From positions 2,565,501-2,629,500 of the forward strand of contig NZ_CP022413.2 in the NCBI RefSeq assembly GCF_002222595.2: 64,000 nt of DNA, read 5' to 3'. Positions within the stretch are counted from its first letter, which is position 1. Each line of letters starts with the position of its first letter. Source of the stretch: Blautia hansenii DSM 20583 (GTDB lineage: Bacteria > Bacillota > Clostridia > Lachnospirales > Lachnospiraceae). Positions 42,055 through 50,502 of the stretch are shown here, in pieces. The notes beneath the pieces are model-generated. The model was not told the DNA's origin and made no database searches. It was given only the letters and a program-made list of their open reading frames with translations. The position numbers and the translations under genes were made by a program.

Positions 42055-43845
42055 ATGAGCAAAAAAATCAGGATTTTAGGAATTGCACCTTATGAAGGTT
42101 TAAAACAATTAATGGAAGAATATGCTTGTCAACGAAAAGATTTGGATTTTGTTTCTCTCCTTGGAAGCATGGAAGAAGGCGCTGCTCTTGCCAAAGAATA
42201 TTATTCCGATTTTGATATTATTATATCTCGGGCAAATACTGCCGACTTAATCAAAAAAAGCGTTCCCATCCCAGTCATCGACCTTGGTATTGGCTACTAT
42301 GATATTCTGCGTTGCTTAAAAACAGCAGAGGCTACCCACACAAAATTTGCTTTGCTGGGGCATCCCTCTCTTACAAAAGCCGCTCAGACTCTGCGTTCTC
42401 TTTTAAAAGCAGAATTTCCTGTTTTTTCAATATCTGACACTGCAACGGCGCTTCATACTCTGCATACGCTTTCTGCTCAGAATTATCAAACCGTCATTTG
42501 CGATACGGTTGCTTATGAGGCTGCGCGAAAAGCAGGCTTGACTCCTATACTCCTGACATCCAGTGCAGAAAGTCTGGAAACAGCTGTTAATCACGCTCTT
42601 TACCTTTGGGAAATCAGCCAAAAGTCTGTCGTTACTTTATCTATGCTGAAGGAAACTTTAAAAACCGGCTTTGGCGATTATCTTCTTCTGAATGAAAACG
42701 GCACACTTTTATATTCTACCTTACAGGGAAATTTTCTCCAAGCAATACAAACACAGCTGCAAAAAGAAGTTCCTTCCTGCCTTTCAAAAGAAAGACGTTC
42801 TTTCTTTATTACTGCAGCAAATAAGCTGTATGCTGTGTCTTCCCGTTTTGTTGACACTGCCCCTGAGTCTTATCTGATTTTTTGCCTGACTCCTTCCAAG
42901 CTTCCTGTAAACCATTCTAAGTACGGCATTAGCATTCTGAATAGAGAAGATACACAGAACACTCTTACAACAAGTATCTGCAATACCGGAAGTCATGCCA
43001 AAAAACTGCGAAAAGACGCAAAATCCATGAAAAAATTTTCTCCCAATCTTATGCTGACCGGAGAATACGGTACAGAAGAGGATTGCCTTGCTTATCTCTA
43101 TTATATAGACAGCAAGCTCCACAATCATCCTCTTTATAAAATCAACTGTGATTTGCTCAATGAAAAAAACTGGAATTTTCTCATCAACAGCTTTCATTCA
43201 CCTTTCACAGATAATGACAATACTATTTATATTTCCAATTTGCAAAAATTATCAGCAGAGAAACAAAAGTGGTTACTCTCTGTCATTTTAGATACAAATG
43301 CTCATGTACGAAACCGTTTCATTTTTTCCTGCTGTAAGGAATACAAAAAGCCGGCTCCCGCTGTTGCCCTAGAGTATGCCAACGCCCTAGATTGTATTGT
43401 CATTCCTGTCGCACCTTTGCGTGAGCAAAAGACAGACCTTCCTTCTATGTGTGCCTTATACATAAATACACTAAATGAAGCTTTCGGAAAACAGCTGATT
43501 GCTCTGGATGATGATGCGATATGCGCATTAACAGAATATGATTATCCCGGAAATCATGCCCAGCTTAAACGAATTTTAAAGCAAGCCGTGATAAAGACAA
43601 ATTCTCTTTATTTGTCAAATTCTGTAATACAAGATATTCTGGTACAGGAAAGACAGCTTTTCCCTGCCCGTATTGATACTGCATCTTCATCCTGTATACA
43701 ACTGGATTGTAATCTGTCGTTAGATGAAATAAATCGCTGTGTTATCCAACAGGTATTAAAAAATTGCAACGGAAATCAGTCTGTGGCAGCCCGCAAGTTA
43801 GGCATCAGCAGAACTACCCTGTGGCGCAGTCTAAATCGTGGTTGA
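42055..43845 (+). CDS. PrpR-like regulator with degenerate sigma-54 ATPase domain
   Basis: A 596-residue transcription regulator. Residues 1-190 form a PrpR_N-type ligand-binding domain (IRILGIAPYEGLK, DIIISRANTADLI). A middle region (about 190-310) could be PAS-like. Residues 330-530 follow the fold of a sigma-54 activator AAA+ domain, but the Walker A motif is degraded (TGEYGTEED for GExGTGKE) and no GAFTGA loop is visible. A Fis-type HTH closes the protein (NGNQSVAARKLGISRTTLWR). It is therefore unlikely to drive sigma-54 promoters and probably acts on ordinary promoters through DNA binding. It is divergent from glycerate kinase. Confidence 0.8.
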   Translation: MSKKIRILGIAPYEGLKQLMEEYACQRKDLDFVSLLGSMEEGAALAKEYYSDFDIIISRANTADLIKKSVPIPVIDLGIGYYDILRCLKTAEATHTKFALLGHPSLTKAAQTLRSLLKAEFPVFSISDTATALHTLHTLSAQNYQTVICDTVAYEAARKAGLTPILLTSSAESLETAVNHALYLWEISQKSVVTLSMLKETLKTGFGDYLLLNENGTLLYSTLQGNFLQAIQTQLQKEVPSCLSKERRSFFITAANKLYAVSSRFVDTAPESYLIFCLTPSKLPVNHSKYGISILNREDTQNTLTTSICNTGSHAKKLRKDAKSMKKFSPNLMLTGEYGTEEDCLAYLYYIDSKLHNHPLYKINCDLLNEKNWNFLINSFHSPFTDNDNTIYISNLQKLSAEKQKWLLSVILDTNAHVRNRFIFSCCKEYKKPAPAVALEYANALDCIVIPVAPLREQKTDLPSMCALYINTLNEAFGKQLIALDDDAICALTEYDYPGNHAQLKRILKQAVIKTNSLYLSNSVIQDILVQERQLFPARIDTASSSCIQLDCNLSLDEINRCVIQQVLKNCNGNQSVAARKLGISRTTLWRSLNRG

Positions 43846-43909
43846 TTTCCCGTATGAAATGTATTTATTGTAGCAAAAATTTATTTTTTTAATTTTTTTC
43901 AAAAAAGTG

Positions 43910-43938
43910 TTGACATATCTAATTATCTATTGTATTAT
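43910..43938 (+). promoter_or_regulatory. Promoter of the tRNA-Gly pair
   Basis: TTGACA (43910-43915), 17 bases, TATTAT (43933-43938), about 37 bases before the first tRNA. Confidence 0.85.
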
Positions 43939-43975
43939 AGGTATTGTCCTTGAGGGACACAGATAAACAACACTT

Positions 43976-44046
43976 GCGGGTGTAGTTCAGTGGTAGAACA
44001 CCAGCCTTCCAAGCTGGATATGTGGGTTCGATTCCCATCACCCGCT
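43976..44046 (+). tRNA. tRNA-Gly (TCC)
   Basis: A 71-base cloverleaf: acceptor GCGGGTG/CACCCGC, anticodon stem CCAGC/GCTGG with loop CTTCCAA (anticodon TCC), and T-loop TTCGATT. Confidence 0.95.
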
Positions 44047-44049
44047 TAT

Positions 44050-44122
44050 GCGCGAGTGGCTCAGTTGGTGGAGCGCGACCTTGCCAAGGTCGAGGCCGCG
44101 GGTTCGAGTCCCGTCTCGCGCT
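44050..44122 (+). tRNA. tRNA-Gly (GCC)
   Basis: A 73-base cloverleaf three bases after the first: acceptor GCGCGAG/CTCGCGC, anticodon stem GACCT/AGGTC with loop TTGCCAA (anticodon GCC), and T-loop TTCGAGT. The two together read all glycine codons. Confidence 0.94.
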
Positions 44123-44133
44123 TTTATTTTTTT

Positions 44134-44160
44134 GAAGCTTGAAATTCAAGCTTCTTTTTT
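44134..44160 (+). terminator. Terminator of the tRNA-Gly operon
   Basis: GAAGCTTGAA pairs with TTCAAGCTTC and is followed by six T. Confidence 0.85.
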
Positions 44161-44172
44161 ATGCTTATACAC

Positions 44173-44236
44173 AAGAAGAATATTTACATATCTTCCTGCT
44201 CTTTCAAAGCAATGCAAATATATAAATATTCTTCTT
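44173..44236. repeat. 14-bp perfect hairpin downstream of the CcdA-TlpA gene
   Basis: AAGAAGAATATTTA (44173-44186) is complementary to 44223-44236, with a 36-base loop. The core AGAATATTTA is shared with the hairpin at 40725. Confidence 0.65.
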
Positions 44237-44250
44237 ATTATTTATTATGC

Positions 44251-45504
44251 CTATTCTCTCTTTCCGGACATGGTCTGCTCTACAATGCTTTTCATAGTTG
44301 CTTCATTTAACTGTCCGCTGGCATATCCGAATACTTCGCCTTCTCTTGTAATCATAAAAGTAGTCGGAAAGGCATTCACACCATAAGACATAAACACTTC
44401 GCCTGTGGTATCCATAAGCACAGGATACGTGTATCCGTTTTCCTCAAGAAACGCTTTAATTTCTTCTTCGGACTTCTCGTTCCCCAGATTAGGCGCTGCA
44501 ACACCTAAGACAACTAAAGCATCCTCGCCTTCCGTTTCCGCAGACTCATACAGCTTTTGAATATCCGGCATCTCTGCCCTGCAAGGAGAACACCAAGTCG
44601 CCCAGAAGTTCAAAAAGACCGTTTTCCCTTTATAATCAGACAGCTTATGTGTATTTCCGTATTGGTCTGTTAAAATAAAATCAATCGCCGGCGTCAATCC
44701 GCTTTCCGTTTCCTGCTTTTCTTCTGCGTCAGCTGTTTCTTCATTTTCTTTTTGTTCTTCAACTGTTACAGGTGCACCGCTGGATAAATATCCGGTCACT
44801 GCATTCATCTTTCCTGTAAACATCAAAATTCCCATAAAAATCATTAAAACTCCGCCGATTTTCGCCGTATATCTTACAACCTTTACATGAGCTTTAAAGA
44901 ATTCAAGCAGCTTTGTGGTAAAGAGTCCCACAGCTAAAAAAGGCAGCACAAATCCAATCGTATATACACCGATAAGCAAAAATCCCCATAGCTTTGTGCT
45001 GGCTGACGCTGCCATAAGCAGTACACTGGTAAGAGCAGGTCCTACACAAGGCGTCCATGCAAAGCTAAAGGTAAATCCCATAATTAACGCTGTAATCGGT
45101 GACATGGCAAGAACATCTAATTTAAAAGGCAAACGTCTTTCCTGCCCCAAAATGCGGCTGGTTCCCAAAACTCCCAGCTGATACAGCCCAAAAAGGACTA
45201 CCAGTATACCGCCAATTCTGGCAAATAAAAGCTGATTACTTTGAAAGAAGGTTCCAATTGCCGATACGCCCAATCCTAGCAGGAAAAAAGCAAAACTAAT
45301 TCCGATTACAAAGCAAAGCGTATTCAGCATTACTTTACGTCTTTTAAAATATATTTTTCCATCTTTTCCTACTGTCTGTGTTCCTCCTGACAAATAGCTG
45401 ATATACAAAGGTATCAGCGGCAGTACACAAGGTGAGAAAAAACTCAATAGTCCCTGCAAAAACACAGTCAACACCGGAACACTTACGTCCAATGAAAATC
45501 CCAT
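44251..45504 (-). CDS. CcdA-type thiol:disulfide transporter fused to a TlpA-like thioredoxin
   Basis: A 417-residue fusion. Residues 1-230 are a DsbD/CcdA membrane module of about six helices with the motif SFFSPCVLPLIPLY (about 21-34) and the second Cys in AWTPCVGPA. After a Glu-rich linker (about 235-260), residues 265-417 form an extracytoplasmic TlpA/ResA thioredoxin with WCSPC. Electrons from cytoplasmic thioredoxin would pass through the membrane module to the attached outer domain, for disulfide reduction or peroxide defence. It is monocistronic, with AAAGGAG before the ATG. Confidence 0.9.
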   Translation of the reverse strand: MGFSLDVSVPVLTVFLQGLLSFFSPCVLPLIPLYISYLSGGTQTVGKDGKIYFKRRKVMLNTLCFVIGISFAFFLLGLGVSAIGTFFQSNQLLFARIGGILVVLFGLYQLGVLGTSRILGQERRLPFKLDVLAMSPITALIMGFTFSFAWTPCVGPALTSVLLMAASASTKLWGFLLIGVYTIGFVLPFLAVGLFTTKLLEFFKAHVKVVRYTAKIGGVLMIFMGILMFTGKMNAVTGYLSSGAPVTVEEQKENEETADAEEKQETESGLTPAIDFILTDQYGNTHKLSDYKGKTVFLNFWATWCSPCRAEMPDIQKLYESAETEGEDALVVLGVAAPNLGNEKSEEEIKAFLEENGYTYPVLMDTTGEVFMSYGVNAFPTTFMITREGEVFGYASGQLNEATMKSIVEQTMSGKRE

Positions 45505-45571
45505 ATTTTCTACTCCTTTATTTTATTTTTCCTCATTGTATACGAAAATAGTCCTGTATGTAAAGAAGAAT

Positions 45572-46165
45572 TTAAGAAATCTTCATAAGCTCCGACATAA
45601 TACAGGCCCCTCTTGCTCCTGCCTTCTGAATTTCAGCAATCTGCTGTTTCTCCAGCCGTATTCCTCCAATAGCATAAACAGGTATATCCACAACCTGACA
45701 CACCTCTTTTAAAAAGTTCAGGCCTCTGGGCGGTAAATCCGGCTTACAGCCTGTCTCATAAATATGCCCTGCCGTAAGATAGGTTGCGCCCAGCTTTTCT
45801 GCTTTTTTCGCCTCTTCCACCGAATGTATGGATGCTCCGATAAGGTCAAAGTCTCTTTGTCCATCCTCTTCATTCAGCTCTTCTAATTTCCACAAGGGCA
45901 AATGAATATTTCTGACTCCTGCCTTTTTAGCTTCCTCATAAAAGGTATGATAAATACAAGTTACCTGATATTTTTTGCAGATTTCTTTTACCTCTTGTCC
46001 TAATTTTCCATATTCACTTTCATTTAAATCTTTTTCCCGTAAAATCAATGATTGCGGTCTATGTCTGCATACAATTTCTATCTGCTCCGGAAAAGGGCGA
46101 GTACACAGCTTTCGATTTGACACTGCAATTACATTCTGAAATATTTCTTCTCTACACATACACAT
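45572..46165 (-). CDS. thiE: Thiamine phosphate synthase / TenI family protein
   Basis: A 197-residue TIM-barrel protein that joins or isomerises thiazole and pyrimidine phosphates in thiamine synthesis. Visible motifs are IHLPLWKLE (variant of the ThiE/TenI QLR-type strands), GASIHSVEEAKKAEKLGATYLTAG, the phosphate-loop TGCKPDLPPRGL and VYAIGGI. The form CKPDLPPRGL is nearer to TenI-type thiazole tautomerases than to classic ThiE, so the exact step is uncertain. Its start overlaps the thiH end by 14 bases. It is last in the thi operon. Confidence 0.8.
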   Translation of the reverse strand: MCMCREEIFQNVIAVSNRKLCTRPFPEQIEIVCRHRPQSLILREKDLNESEYGKLGQEVKEICKKYQVTCIYHTFYEEAKKAGVRNIHLPLWKLEELNEEDGQRDFDLIGASIHSVEEAKKAEKLGATYLTAGHIYETGCKPDLPPRGLNFLKEVCQVVDIPVYAIGGIRLEKQQIAEIQKAGARGACIMSELMKIS

Positions 46166-47369
46166 AATCCGCCATAACCGGCTGCAAATTCAATTTTTCC
46201 AAATCCTCATATACCTGCTCCACAGAACGAGTATCGGAAATCTCAAATTGCTCGTCACCCTTATCTGCCATTTCTTCTACATGCTCTCCAATTCCTGTGC
46301 TGACGCCGGCAGAAATCTTATTGGCTGCAATCTTCATCAAGTTATCTCTTACACGTTCACATTCCCTTGTAGACACGGTAATACTTGCAAAAGGCATAAA
46401 CAAACGATATGCACATACCACCTGTAAAAGCTGTTTTTCATGAACGTCCATAGGATTAATTTTATCATTGTTGATAATCGGACGCAGTCTGGGGCAGGAA
46501 AAAGCGATTTCTCCATGAGGATATTTTTTCTGCAAAAGCCATCCGTGCATTCCTGTGGCAAAGGCATCTTTTCTAAAGTCGTCCAGCCCTAAAAGCGCCC
46601 CAAAGCCCACACCTCTCATGCCGCCCTTCAAAGCTCTTTCCTGAGCGTAAAAACGATAAGGGAATATCCTTTTATGCCCTGCAAGATGAAGTGTTTCGTA
46701 TTTATCAGAGTTATAGGTCTCCTGAAAAACAGTCACATAATCAGCTCCGCACTTATGCAGATAAGCATACTCATCTGCGTTTACAGGATAGATTTCAAGA
46801 CCAATCACTCGGAAATATTTTCTGGCAATTTTACATGCTTCTCCTATGTATTCTACGGTGGATTTACTCCTGCTTTCTCCTGTCAGAATTAAAATTTCCT
46901 GCAAACCGCTTTTGGCAATCGCAGCCATTTCCTGCTCAATTTCCTCCGTATTTAACTGTGCTCTTTTTATCTTATTATGGCAGTTAAATCCGCAGTATAT
47001 ACAGTAATTTTCACAGTAATTTGCGATATAAAGAGGGGTAAACATAGCCACGGAATTACCAAAATATCTTTCCTTTTCCACCTTCGCACACTGAGCAATT
47101 TCTTCCAGCAAAGGCAGTGCCGCCGGTGACAATAGCGCTGCAAAATCCTCCGGTGTTTTTCTTTCGTGAGACAATGCTCTCTTTACATCTGCTTCTGTAT
47201 AAGTTTCATAATTGTAATTCTCTACATAATTTAAAACCTTATCTAAAATATCAGACTCCAACACCTCCATATCCGGCATATACTTCATGTGGTCAATCCT
47301 GTTTTTCTTCTGATGCTCCTTGATTTCATCACTTAAAATGCTTTCATTTATATGATTTTCCGTACTCAT
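46152..47369 (-). CDS. thiH: 2-iminoacetate synthase ThiH
   Basis: A 405-residue radical SAM enzyme that splits tyrosine into p-cresol and dehydroglycine for the thiazole ring. The iron-sulfur motif is CENYCIYCGF (CxxxCxxC, about residue 118), and the C-terminal BATS domain is present (STRECERVRDNL). ThiH, in place of the oxidase ThiO, fits an anaerobe. It is in the thiSFGHE operon, 10 bases after thiG. Confidence 0.95.
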   Translation of the reverse strand: MSTENHINESILSDEIKEHQKKNRIDHMKYMPDMEVLESDILDKVLNYVENYNYETYTEADVKRALSHERKTPEDFAALLSPAALPLLEEIAQCAKVEKERYFGNSVAMFTPLYIANYCENYCIYCGFNCHNKIKRAQLNTEEIEQEMAAIAKSGLQEILILTGESRSKSTVEYIGEACKIARKYFRVIGLEIYPVNADEYAYLHKCGADYVTVFQETYNSDKYETLHLAGHKRIFPYRFYAQERALKGGMRGVGFGALLGLDDFRKDAFATGMHGWLLQKKYPHGEIAFSCPRLRPIINNDKINPMDVHEKQLLQVVCAYRLFMPFASITVSTRECERVRDNLMKIAANKISAGVSTGIGEHVEEMADKGDEQFEISDTRSVEQVYEDLEKLNLQPVMADYVYV

Positions 47370-47379
47370 TTTCTCTCTC

Positions 47380-48156
47380 CTAATCTTCTAAATATCCAGT
47401 AAGCGGTGAAGATGCACTGCCGCCTTTTTCTTTTACTCTGCCAAGTCCTGACAAGTACGCACTTCGTCCTGCTTCCACTGCATTTTTAAATGCCTCTGCC
47501 ATAAGAGGAACGTCTCCGGCTGTTGCAATGGCTGTATTTGCCATAATTGCTGTTGCTCCCATTTCCATTGCTTCACATGCCTGAGAAGGTCTTCCGATGC
47601 CTGCATCGACAATAATCGGAAGTTCAATTTCGTCAATTAAAATCTGAATAAATTCTTTGGTACACAGCCCTTTATTAGAGCCGATAGGTGCTCCAAGAGG
47701 CATAATGCAGGCAGCTCCTGCACTCACCATATCTCTGGCTGCGTTTAAATCAGGATACATATAAGGCATTACAATGAACCCTTCCTTAGCCAGAATTTCT
47801 GTTGCTTTTGCTGTTTCATAATTGTCAGGAAGCAGATATTTGCTATCTCTCATAATCTCGATTTTCACAAATTCGCTTTGACAGATTTCTCTGGAAAGAC
47901 GGGCAATACGAACAGCTTCCTCTGCATTTCGTGCCCCTGATGTATTGGGCAAAAGCGTTACATTCTTTGGAATATAATCTAAAATATTGGCAAGTCCTCC
48001 CTCATTTGCACGGCGAAGCGCCATGGTAACAATCTCTGCTTTTGCCTGCTCCACCGCTGCCTGAATTAATTCCAGAGAATACTTCCCTGAGCCCAAAATA
48101 AATCGTGATTGAAATTCGTGATTTCCTAATTTCCATGTATCTTTTCTTGTTTCCAT
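47380..48156 (-). CDS. thiG: Thiazole synthase ThiG
   Basis: A 258-residue TIM-barrel enzyme that builds the thiazole phosphate from deoxyxylulose phosphate, dehydroglycine and ThiS thiocarboxylate. It has [11 protein letters not shown] near the N terminus, [12 protein letters not shown] and [21 protein letters not shown]. The start is the ATG ([11 protein letters not shown]) one base after the thiF stop, with GAGG upstream in thiF. Confidence 0.95.
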   Translation of the reverse strand: METRKDTWKLGNHEFQSRFILGSGKYSLELIQAAVEQAKAEIVTMALRRANEGGLANILDYIPKNVTLLPNTSGARNAEEAVRIARLSREICQSEFVKIEIMRDSKYLLPDNYETAKATEILAKEGFIVMPYMYPDLNAARDMVSAGAACIMPLGAPIGSNKGLCTKEFIQILIDEIELPIIVDAGIGRPSQACEAMEMGATAIMANTAIATAGDVPLMAEAFKNAVEAGRSAYLSGLGRVKEKGGSASSPLTGYLED

Positions 48157-48157
48157 T

Positions 48158-48787
48158 TTATATATCCTCACTTTCAATAATTAACTTTGTAATCAAATTT
48201 GCCTGATGTGCTGCACAAAGAGCAACACGAGGCGCCATAAGCCCCCTACCCGGCACGGACTGGGAAACTCCGTCTCCACAAATATAAAAGTTTTTTCCCA
48301 CCTTGCGTGTCTGTATCTCATTACTTTTTCCATATCCTGCCATGCCGTTGCCTGCCACCAGCACTTTATCGGGAAAATATTCCCGAATTCCGTTTACTAG
48401 CATTGCTTTCTGTTCTGCGCGGTCGAAAGCTTCACAAATATATTTATCTTTCTGAAATAGCCGAGGAATATCCTCCCCTTTTACTTTTCTGCAATCTGTC
48501 TGAATGTCCAAATACGGATTAATATCCAGCAAAATTTCTTTCAAAGCCTCTGTTTTTTTCATACCAATATGTCTGAGAAAATAATACTGTCGGTTTAAAT
48601 TCGTCAAATCCACCTCATCAAAATCCAGCAGATGCAGATGTCCAACACCAATTCTGGCAAGAGATACGGCTATATTAGAGCCTAATCCCCCAAGTCCTGC
48701 CACCGCAACCTGTGCTCTCCATAATTTTTCCTGCACAGCAGTTGAATGACGGCTGCAAAGAGCTTCCCAGATTTCTCTTTCTTCCAC
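48158..48787 (-). CDS. thiF: Sulfur carrier adenylyltransferase ThiF
   Basis: A 209-residue E1-like enzyme that adenylates the C terminus of ThiS. Nucleotide-binding [18 protein letters not shown] (about 30-47) is followed by [16 protein letters not shown]. The Zn-binding CxxC pairs of some ThiF proteins are not seen, as in the shorter ThiF type found with ThiH in Clostridia. The start is a GTG eight bases after GGGAGGGGG, 4 bases after the thiS stop. Confidence 0.9.
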   Translation of the reverse strand: MEEREIWEALCSRHSTAVQEKLWRAQVAVAGLGGLGSNIAVSLARIGVGHLHLLDFDEVDLTNLNRQYYFLRHIGMKKTEALKEILLDINPYLDIQTDCRKVKGEDIPRLFQKDKYICEAFDRAEQKAMLVNGIREYFPDKVLVAGNGMAGYGKSNEIQTRKVGKNFYICGDGVSQSVPGRGLMAPRVALCAAHQANLITKLIIESEDI

Positions 48788-48791
48788 TTTA

Positions 48792-48989
48792 TCAGCCCCC
48801 TCCCACAAAGCTCACAATTTCAAGTTTATCTTTACTGCGAAGAATTGTATCCTTATATTGCTGTTTGGGCACAATTTCTCCATTTAATTCTGCCGCAATA
48901 TAATCCAAACAATATTGGCGTTCCCTTACAAGTTCTGCAAGAGAAATCCCCTCCGGAATATCTTCCGGTTTTCCATTTAAATAAATCAT
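48792..48989 (-). CDS. thiS: Sulfur carrier protein ThiS
   Basis: A 65-residue ubiquitin-fold protein (MIYLNGKPEDIPEGISLAEL) ending FVGGG, the Gly-Gly tail that becomes the thiocarboxylate. The ATG follows AAAAGGAGG. It is first in the operon, under the TPP riboswitch about 290 bases upstream. Confidence 0.92.
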   Translation of the reverse strand: MIYLNGKPEDIPEGISLAELVRERQYCLDYIAAELNGEIVPKQQYKDTILRSKDKLEIVSFVGGG

Positions 48990-49010
48990 CCTTTTCCTCC
49001 TTTTTATAAG

Positions 49011-49139
49011 AAAGATTGCGCAATAGCGCAATCTCCGCGCGCGAGCGGTTCACAAAATGATAATTTCACTTCCGCGAGCTGCGCATCCTTGCGGAGCATT
49101 TTTTATTACATAGGACGCAATTTCCTATGTAATAAAAAA
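49011..49139. repeat. Dispersed intergenic repeat, copy C
   Basis: The blocks GATTGCGCAA, CGCGCGCGAGCGGTTCACAAA, TTCCGCGAGCTGCGCATCC and TGCGGAGCA, then the palindrome TTACATAGG-ACGCAATTT-CCTATGTAA with T/A-run flanks. The same orientation and order as copy B at 36485. It lies between the riboswitch terminators and thiS. Confidence 0.82.
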
Positions 49140-49187
49140 GAGTTCACGAAAAAATACACCCGCGGTGGTGCACCCCTTCATGAACTC
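49131..49187 (-). terminator. Second terminator in the thi leader
   Basis: GAGTTCA/TGAACTC outer stem (49140-49146 with 49181-49187) around a GC-rich inner part (GGGGTGCACCACCGCGGG), followed on the minus strand by a T-run. Confidence 0.7.
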
Positions 49188-49227
49188 TCATTCACTCTCA
49201 ACTTCTTCGGTAAACAACATTTTCCTA

Positions 49228-49264
49228 TAAAAAATAGAAAAGGAAATCGAAGAACCCGATTTCC
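49228..49264 (-). terminator. Riboswitch-proximal terminator in the thi leader
   Basis: GGAAATCG/CGATTTCC stem (49242-49264), followed on the minus strand by TTTCTATTTTTT, just after the TPP aptamer. Confidence 0.75.
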
Positions 49265-49281
49265 TAAATTTACCACTTCTG

Positions 49282-49366
49282 TATCCCTACGTTGGCATTA
49301 TCCACATCAGGTTTATGGGTCGAAGTTCGCAACTTCCTCTCAGCCTGTATACAAGCTCCCCTGTTT
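49282..49366 (-). promoter_or_regulatory. TPP riboswitch (THI element)
   Basis: The minus strand shows the conserved THI-box order: CAGGGGAGC, then GCTGAGAGG, then ACCTGATGTGGATAATGCC and the closing AACGTAGGGA. It precedes two terminators and thiSFGHE. TPP binding should switch transcription off. Confidence 0.95.
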
Positions 49367-49379
49367 TCTTATTGATGTA

Positions 49380-49408
49380 ACTATAAAACTTTTCTTTAAA
49401 ATTGTCAA
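49380..49408 (-). promoter_or_regulatory. Promoter of the thi operon
   Basis: TTGACA (49403-49408), 17 bases, TATAGT (49380-49385) on the minus strand, about 15 bases before the aptamer. Confidence 0.8.
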
Positions 49409-49563
49409 CCGATTTTTCCGTGTTACAAAATTAAAAATAGAATTCCTCTGCTTTTTTGAAATTTTGCCGAAACGGCATTGAAATGTTTTTATTTGCCTGC
49501 AAATCTTAATTTATAAGACTTGCAGGTTTATTTGATTTGATTTTGAATTAGTATTTTTAAATA

Positions 49564-50430
49564 TTACATTTTAGAAATGAAATCATCCAGTGATTGAGAT
49601 TTTAAAGCTATCTGCATCCAATTTCTAATCACTTCTATATCCTGCTGTTGATGTAAAGTTTTCAGAAGATTTTCCGGCAATTCTCCAAATCTGTTTAATG
49701 CCATCTGGAGCATTCCTTGCGCTTCCTCTAATTGTCCGGTTTTCCTGCCTTCTTCTCTACCTTCTCTGCGTTCATCTTTTAACAATAATTCCAAAAGCAT
49801 AAATCTCTCCTCCATTTCCCTACTTTCCCTGATATGGGTGACCGATTTCTGCACTTGTCTTACATAATCATCCTGAAAGTCCTTTTGACTTTCTTTTAAG
49901 TCTGCATGCACGAATTTCAGAAAAGAAACCAATTCTTTCGGCACTTCTTCTGCATTTTCTCCACGAGTATTCAAAAACATAATACAGCGCCCATCTTTTA
50001 GAGAAGCTTTTTCTGTTTCCTCACAAGCTGTCCAAAAAGTATAACGATACTTTCCTTTCCCGAAAGGGTCGAAGTCACATAGGAAAATCACATAACTGTC
50101 GGGCAGTTCTGCATATTCGCAACCCTTTAACAAAAGCTCCATATCCATCTGACTTTGATAATAACGACTTCTGCGTCCCAATGCAGGCTGTTTTAACACC
50201 TGCATTTCTATATTATAGCGGGTATTATTTTCATCTTTCGCATAGACGTCTAATCGCACCCCTTTATATTCCGGATGATAGACAATATTTTTCTCTGTAC
50301 TGATTTCTACATGGTCCACTTTCATGGAAAGAGCACGTTCTAAAAAGCCTTTGCAGTTTTCTTCATCTGACATCACTGCTGCAAACATAAAATTGTTTTT
50401 GATTGTAAGATTTTTTAATAAGGTATTCAT
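49564..50430 (-). CDS. Rpn/PDDEXK-family transposase-like nuclease
   Basis: A 288-residue protein of the Rpn (recombination-promoting nuclease, PDDEXK_2) family. It begins LKNLTIKNNFMFAAVMSDEE, has the nuclease core Asp in GVRLDVYAKDE with Glu-x-Gln in IEMQVLKQ, and a YYQSQMDMELLLKG helix. The C-terminal third is Glu/Arg-rich with REGREEGRKTG, typical of these genes. Such proteins cut DNA with little specificity and appear in many copies in gut Firmicutes. It is a lone gene without inverted repeats nearby. Confidence 0.82.
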   Translation of the reverse strand: MNTLLKNLTIKNNFMFAAVMSDEENCKGFLERALSMKVDHVEISTEKNIVYHPEYKGVRLDVYAKDENNTRYNIEMQVLKQPALGRRSRYYQSQMDMELLLKGCEYAELPDSYVIFLCDFDPFGKGKYRYTFWTACEETEKASLKDGRCIMFLNTRGENAEEVPKELVSFLKFVHADLKESQKDFQDDYVRQVQKSVTHIRESREMEERFMLLELLLKDERREGREEGRKTGQLEEAQGMLQMALNRFGELPENLLKTLHQQQDIEVIRNWMQIALKSQSLDDFISKM

Positions 50431-50502
50431 ATTTTTTCCTCCACTTTACAGAGGAATTCTATGAAATATAGTATAGCAGATACAGAAAAAAGTTGCCAGC
50501 CT

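Larger units (their letters stand above)
48990..49563. other. Long 5' region of the thi operon and flank of the Rpn gene
   Basis: From right to left on the minus strand: promoter, TPP aptamer, two successive terminator hairpins, a dispersed repeat, then the thiS ribosome binding site. Positions 49410-49563 hold a hairpin (CCTGCAAATCTTA / TAAGACTTGCAGG, about 49496-49526) at the 3' side of the Rpn-type gene and nothing else that I can see. Confidence 0.7.
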
